From positions 124,001 to 188,000 of the forward strand of contig NZ_VDMS01000005.1 of NCBI RefSeq assembly GCF_006346395.1: a stretch of 64,000 bases of DNA. The letters run 5' to 3'. A program made the translations under genes and the position numbers. Positions 61,619-64,000 of this stretch are shown here, piece after piece (position 1 is the first letter of the stretch; the number at the start of each line of letters is the position of its first letter). The stretch is from Nocardioides plantarum. GTDB lineage: Bacteria; Actinomycetota; Actinomycetes; Propionibacteriales; Nocardioidaceae. The notes under the pieces were generated by a model. That model was not told the origin of the DNA. It ran no database searches and saw only the letters and a program-made list of their open reading frames with translations.

Positions 61619-61787
61619 CCGTAGCCGTCACGGCCCGACCGGAACAAGGGGTGAACGTGTCGGATGGCTCACGTGACCGGCACGAGACGTTCCGGAAACA
61701 TTGGGGCTAGCCTGGCGTTGCACTGCAGACACGCACTCGAGCACATCGTCCGGTACCCGCTCGCGGGACTGGAACGAAAGGTTCCTG

Positions 61788-62729
61788 ATGTCGCACCTCC
61801 CGAGCACGCCCGTGCCCGCCGACCACCGCACCGACCGACTCCGCATCGGCGTCGTCGGCGCCGGCCGGGTCGGCGCCGTCCTCGCCTCGGCCCTGCGGGC
61901 CGCCGGCCACGAGGTCGTCGCGGCGGCCGGTGAGTCCGACGCGTCCCGCCGGCGCATCGCCGACCTGCTCCCCGGCGTACCCGGCGGCAAGCCGAGCGCC
62001 GTGGCCCGTGCCTGCGACCTGCTGCTGCTGACCGTGCCCGACGACATGCTCGGCAACGTCGTGCGCGTGCTGGCCGACAGCGGCGCCCTCCGCGAGGGTC
62101 AGTACGTCGTCCACACCAGCGGGCGGCACGGCCTGAGCGTCCTGGCCCCGGCCACCGCCGTCGGAGCCCGGCCGATCGCGCTGCACCCCGCGATGACCTT
62201 CACCGGCACCTCGGTCGACCTCGAGCGGCTGGCCGGGTGCGTCTTCGGGCTCACCGCCGAGCCCGAGGAGCGCGAGCTCGCGGCGAGGCTGGTGAGCGAC
62301 CTCGGTGGCCGCAGCCTGTGGGTGCCCGAGACCCGTCGGGCGCTCTACCACGCGGGCCTGGCCCACGGGGCCAACCACCTGGTCACGCTGGTCACCGAGG
62401 CGATGGAGATCCTCGCCGCGGCGGGAGCCGACGACCCGGCCGCCACGCTGCGTCCGCTGCTGACCGCCGCGCTCGACAACGCCCTCGAGCACGGCGACGC
62501 CGCGCTCACGGGCCCGATCGTGCGGGGCGACGTCGGTACCGTCCAGGCCCACCTCGACGGCATCCTCGCCGAGGCCCCGACCACGCTGCCCACCTACCTC
62601 GCGCTCGCCCGGGCCACCTTGAGCCGCGCCGTCACCGACGGTCGCCTGCTCCCGATCCGGGCGCTGAAGATGAGCGAGGTCCTCGACGAGGCCGCGGCCG
62701 CAGCCACCCCGGTCCGCTGGACGACGTGA
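61788..62729 (+). CDS. Rossmann-fold and DUF2520 domain protein
   Basis: This 313-residue protein has an N-terminal NAD(P)-binding domain (RIGVVGAGRVGAVLASALRAA) as in 6-phosphogluconate dehydrogenase relatives, and a C-terminal DUF2520 domain (about 165-300) with the conserved RRALYHAGLAHGANHLVTL. It is always next to panC in Actinobacteria and may supply a ketopantoate-reductase-like activity; this is inference. ATG 61788 follows a GGAAC-GAAAG-GTTCC hairpin that contains the purine-rich ribosome site. A TAGCCT -10-like hexamer at 61709-61714 would give a 66-nt leader. Its stop overlaps panC. Confidence 0.88.
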   Translation: MSHLPSTPVPADHRTDRLRIGVVGAGRVGAVLASALRAAGHEVVAAAGESDASRRRIADLLPGVPGGKPSAVARACDLLLLTVPDDMLGNVVRVLADSGALREGQYVVHTSGRHGLSVLAPATAVGARPIALHPAMTFTGTSVDLERLAGCVFGLTAEPEERELAARLVSDLGGRSLWVPETRRALYHAGLAHGANHLVTLVTEAMEILAAAGADDPAATLRPLLTAALDNALEHGDAALTGPIVRGDVGTVQAHLDGILAEAPTTLPTYLALARATLSRAVTDGRLLPIRALKMSEVLDEAAAAATPVRWTT

Positions 62730-63631
62730 GCGGGGGCTCCACCACGCCGCGACTGGTCACCACCCGCGCCGAGCTCGCCGATGCCCTCGGCGCCCGGCGC
62801 CGTGCGGGTGAGCGGGTCGGGTTGGTGCCGACGATGGGCGCCCTGCACGACGGGCACGCCAGCCTGATGGCCCGCGCCCGCCGCGAGACGGGCGACGGAC
62901 CACTGGTCGTCTCGATCTTCGTCAACCCGCTGCAGTTCGGCGCCGGCGAGGACCTCGACCGCTATCCCCGCACCCTCGACGCCGACCTCGAGGTGTGCGA
63001 CGAGGAGGGCGTCGACCTGGTCTTCGCCCCGGCCGTCGACGAGGTCTACCCGACCTGGCCGCCGGCGGTCACCGTCGATCCCGGCCCCCTCGGCGAGGTC
63101 CTCGACGGCCGCAGCCGCCCGGGCCACTTCGCCGGGGTCCTCACGGTCGTCGCCAAGCTCTTCGGCCTGGTCCGCCCCGACGTCGCGGTCTTCGGGCAGA
63201 AGGACTACCAGCAGCTGGTGCTCATCCGCCGGATGGCCGCCGACCTGTGCCTGGGGGTCGAGGTGGTCGGTGCCGAGACCGTCCGCGAGCCCGACGGACT
63301 CGCGCTCTCGAGCCGCAACCGCTACCTCGACGCCGAGCAGCGCCCCGTCGCGCTCGCCCTGAGCCGGGCGCTGCGGACCGCAGCCACCGAGGCGTCGTAC
63401 GGCGCCGCGGCGGCGCTCGACGCGGCCCGGGCCGAGCTGCGCGCGGCCCCGGGGCTCGACCTCGACTACCTCGAGCTCGTGCTGCCCGACCTGTCGCCCC
63501 TGTCGGCCGATCCCGAGCCCGGCACCGAGGCGCGCGCACTCGTCGCCGCCCGGGTCGGCACCACCCGCCTGATCGACAACGTCCCCCTGATCCTCGGGTC
63601 CAGCCCGCGGCCTCCCGACAGGACCAGCTGA
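62726..63631 (+). CDS. panC: pantoate--beta-alanine ligase
   Basis: This 301-residue cytoplasmic enzyme makes pantothenate from pantoate, beta-alanine and ATP. The nucleotide-binding HxGH motif is PTMGALHDGHASLM; VSIFVNPLQFGAGEDLDRYP and VFGQKDYQQLVLIRRMAADL are the other signatures, with DGLALSSRNRYLDAEQR near the KMSKS-like loop. GTG 62726 overlaps the DUF2520 stop (GTGA). The final base of its stop is the first base of panD's ATG. Confidence 0.95.
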   Translation: MSGGSTTPRLVTTRAELADALGARRRAGERVGLVPTMGALHDGHASLMARARRETGDGPLVVSIFVNPLQFGAGEDLDRYPRTLDADLEVCDEEGVDLVFAPAVDEVYPTWPPAVTVDPGPLGEVLDGRSRPGHFAGVLTVVAKLFGLVRPDVAVFGQKDYQQLVLIRRMAADLCLGVEVVGAETVREPDGLALSSRNRYLDAEQRPVALALSRALRTAATEASYGAAAALDAARAELRAAPGLDLDYLELVLPDLSPLSADPEPGTEARALVAARVGTTRLIDNVPLILGSSPRPPDRTS

Positions 63632-64000
63632 TGCTCCGCACGATGATGACCTCCAAGATCCACCGCGCCACGGTGACCCAGGCCGACCTGCACTACGTCG
63701 GCTCGGTCACCGTCGACGAGGACCTGCTCGACGCGGCCGACCTGCTGCCCGGCGAGCTGGTGCACATCGTCGACATCACCAACGGCGCCCGGCTCGAGAC
63801 CTACACGATCGCCGGCGAGCGCGGCAGCGGCGTCCTGGGCATCAACGGGGCGGCCGCCCGGCTCGTGCACCCCGGCGACCTGGTGATCCTCATCGGCTAC
63901 GGCCAGATGGAGACCGCGGAGGCCCGGACCTTCCGACCGACCCCACGTCGTCTTCGTCGACGCCGACAACAAGATCATGGCCACCGGGCTCGACCCGGCC
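63631..64000 (+). pseudogene. panD: aspartate 1-decarboxylase, frameshifted and cut by the window end
   Basis: The first 103 codons are a normal PanD: KIHRATVTQADLHYVGSVTV carries the Gly24-Ser25 self-cleavage site that yields the pyruvoyl cofactor. GERGSGVLGINGAAARLVHP and LVILIGYGQMETAEARTFRP follow. The frame then becomes TPRRLRRRRQQ, whereas the +1 frame from 63944 reads HVVFVDADNKIMATGLDPA, the expected PanD continuation. A GACC duplication (63935-63942) accounts for the shift: removing one copy restores RTFRPHVVFVDADNK. The gene makes beta-alanine for PanC. A sequencing error or a recent mutation are equally possible. Confidence 0.85.

Overview
The window is high-G+C actinobacterial DNA (about 70-75% G+C) with tightly packed genes, many GTG starts and ATGA/GTGA overlaps. 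The gene order ftsH-folE-folP-folB-folK-DUF3180, then a DUF2520 gene-panC-panD, preceded by ppa, dacB (opposite strands), a zincin, tilS and hpt, is typical of Nocardioides and relatives. The assignment to Nocardioidaceae is an inference from synteny, composition and the repeat style. No rRNA, tRNA, CRISPR array, prophage or insertion sequence was seen.

Layout. 1-3336: a truncated gene, a DUF1023 alpha/beta hydrolase, a lipoprotein and a two-domain retropepsin-fold protein without catalytic aspartates. 3367-15823: an L-rhamnose locus with a divergent LacI repressor, a four-gene ABC importer, mutarotase, isomerase, aldolase/dehydrogenase fusion, rhamnulokinase and an FMN lactate dehydrogenase. 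Together these take rhamnose to DHAP and pyruvate. 15915-28823: an MFS exporter, a TetR-MMPL pair with a clustered operator, an aldo/keto reductase, a GntR regulator divergent from a large FAD/Fe-S lactate- or glycolate-type dehydrogenase through a perfect 22-bp palindrome, an SGNH hydrolase, a MarR/MFS divergent pair and a PrmC-like methyltransferase. 28917-33908: a three-gene catabolic-looking operon (DAP-dehydrogenase-like, SDR, MBL hydrolase) behind a KstR-type operator, then GNAT, HSL esterase and GIY-YIG genes.

34146-38002: a TPP riboswitch and a three-gene thiamine ABC importer. 38007-44361: an Aur1-type PAP2 protein, an NlpC/P60 peptidase, an acyl-CoA dehydrogenase/oxidase, a methyltransferase, and an AbiEi/DUF559-like gene flanked on both sides by a family of small palindromes. 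44696-56768: the housekeeping block (ppa, dacB, zincin, tilS, hpt, ftsH, folate genes, DUF3180, GNAT). 56784-60395: a 3 x 52-bp palindrome array, a long terminator hairpin and an OpuC-type osmoprotectant importer. 60584-64000: an alcohol dehydrogenase, a DUF2520 protein, panC, and a panD that carries a frameshift before the window ends.

Three genome-scale signals stand out. First, about a dozen hairpin repeats of one family, with a CTAG-containing core whose arms covary, lie between genes and inside some coding sequences. Second, at least fourteen genes have a TANNNT hexamer ending 6-7 nt before the start codon, the signature of leaderless transcription. Third, several operator palindromes sit directly on those promoters.
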